NCBI RefSeq assembly: GCF_020184175.1
Contig: NC_065531.1
Span: forward strand, 69,968,604 to 70,032,603
Length of the DNA stretch: 64,000 bases
Direction: 5' to 3'
Source of the DNA: Aphis gossypii
Lineage: Eukaryota; Arthropoda; Insecta; Hemiptera; Aphididae
A program made the position numbers and the translations under genes. Positions 63,922-64,000 of the stretch are shown here, in pieces; positions within the stretch are counted from its first letter, which is position 1, and the number at the start of each line of letters is the position of its first letter. The notes under the pieces are model-generated. The model ran no database searches and was not told the DNA's origin. It worked only from the letters and a program-made list of their open reading frames with translations.

Positions 63922-64000
63922 AATCTCCGTTGCTATCGAGATCTGGTAATATACTTTCTTGCCGGTCGCTGTGACAAAGAACTGTTTGACTTGTACGAAT
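63922..64000 (+). CDS. Possible exon running off the window edge
   Basis: After a poly(T) tract and TTTAG, the plus strand is open to the window end and reads LRCYRDLVIYFLAGRCDKEL then FDLYE. It looks protein-like but is only 26 codons, and a second acceptor-like ACCAG lies 24 bp upstream. The sequence beyond the window is needed to judge. Confidence 0.25.

Noticed and set aside
1..64000. CRISPR array, bacterial operon, phage or rRNA
   Set aside because: No regularly spaced repeats, no clustered prokaryotic-type genes and no rRNA-like sequence; composition and gene structure are those of an insect genome.

Overview
The window looks like nuclear DNA of an aphid, or a close sternorrhynchan relative. 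It is strongly AT-rich and full of TATA and AATATT runs, with short GT-AG introns (67-85 bp in the one well-resolved gene), poly(T) and poly(A) tracts, microsatellites, and small non-autonomous DNA transposons with terminal inverted repeats (TIRs). It contains a multi-exon insect cathepsin B gene whose occluding loop is unlike that of vertebrates. No bacterial operon, CRISPR array, rRNA or convincing tRNA was seen.

Most of the 64 kb is intergenic or intronic. The best-supported genes are: (1) an intronless 328-codon orphan gene at 7121-8107 (+), with a TATA/initiator promoter, three ~84-residue tandem repeats and a basic, Cys-Cys-ending tail; (2) a short retrotransposon-gag-like single-exon gene at 26666-27238 (-); (3) a frame-broken relative of the orphan family at 33478-33947 (+), in a GC-rich island with possible splice sites; and (4) a complete six-exon cathepsin B gene at 57240-59162 (-), 340 residues, with a truncated duplicate of its exon 3 end and exon 4 about 0.7 kb downstream. 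The cathepsin promoter has a TATA box, and a 177-bp foldback element lies directly upstream of it.

Mobile-element remains are frequent. They include a TIR family starting GATTCTGAACGAAG (copies near 6.0, 9.2, 18.9-20.0 and 35.8-36.0 kb, plus a fragment near 50 kb), a 163-bp hAT-type MITE with an 8-bp target duplication at 25.3 kb and a decayed relative at 45.7 kb, a 375-bp element with perfect 39-bp TIRs at 47.7 kb, a degenerate element at 31.9 kb, a hAT transposase relic at 38.2-38.9 kb, and a LINE (RNase-H-distal) relic at 48.3-48.8 kb (-).

GC/CpG-rich islands at about 16.2-17.1, 39.3-39.9, 43.2-43.8, 46.0-46.6 and 54.6-55.0 kb may be promoters or first exons of genes lying mostly outside the window. 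Several short ORFs or exon candidates are listed with low confidence; at this base composition many ORFs of 50-60 codons are expected by chance. The genes show no sign of working as one pathway. The most interesting points are the tail motif shared by two otherwise unlike orphan genes 26 kb apart, and the cathepsin B locus, where an altered enzyme, an orphaned exon duplicate and a foldback element sit together.
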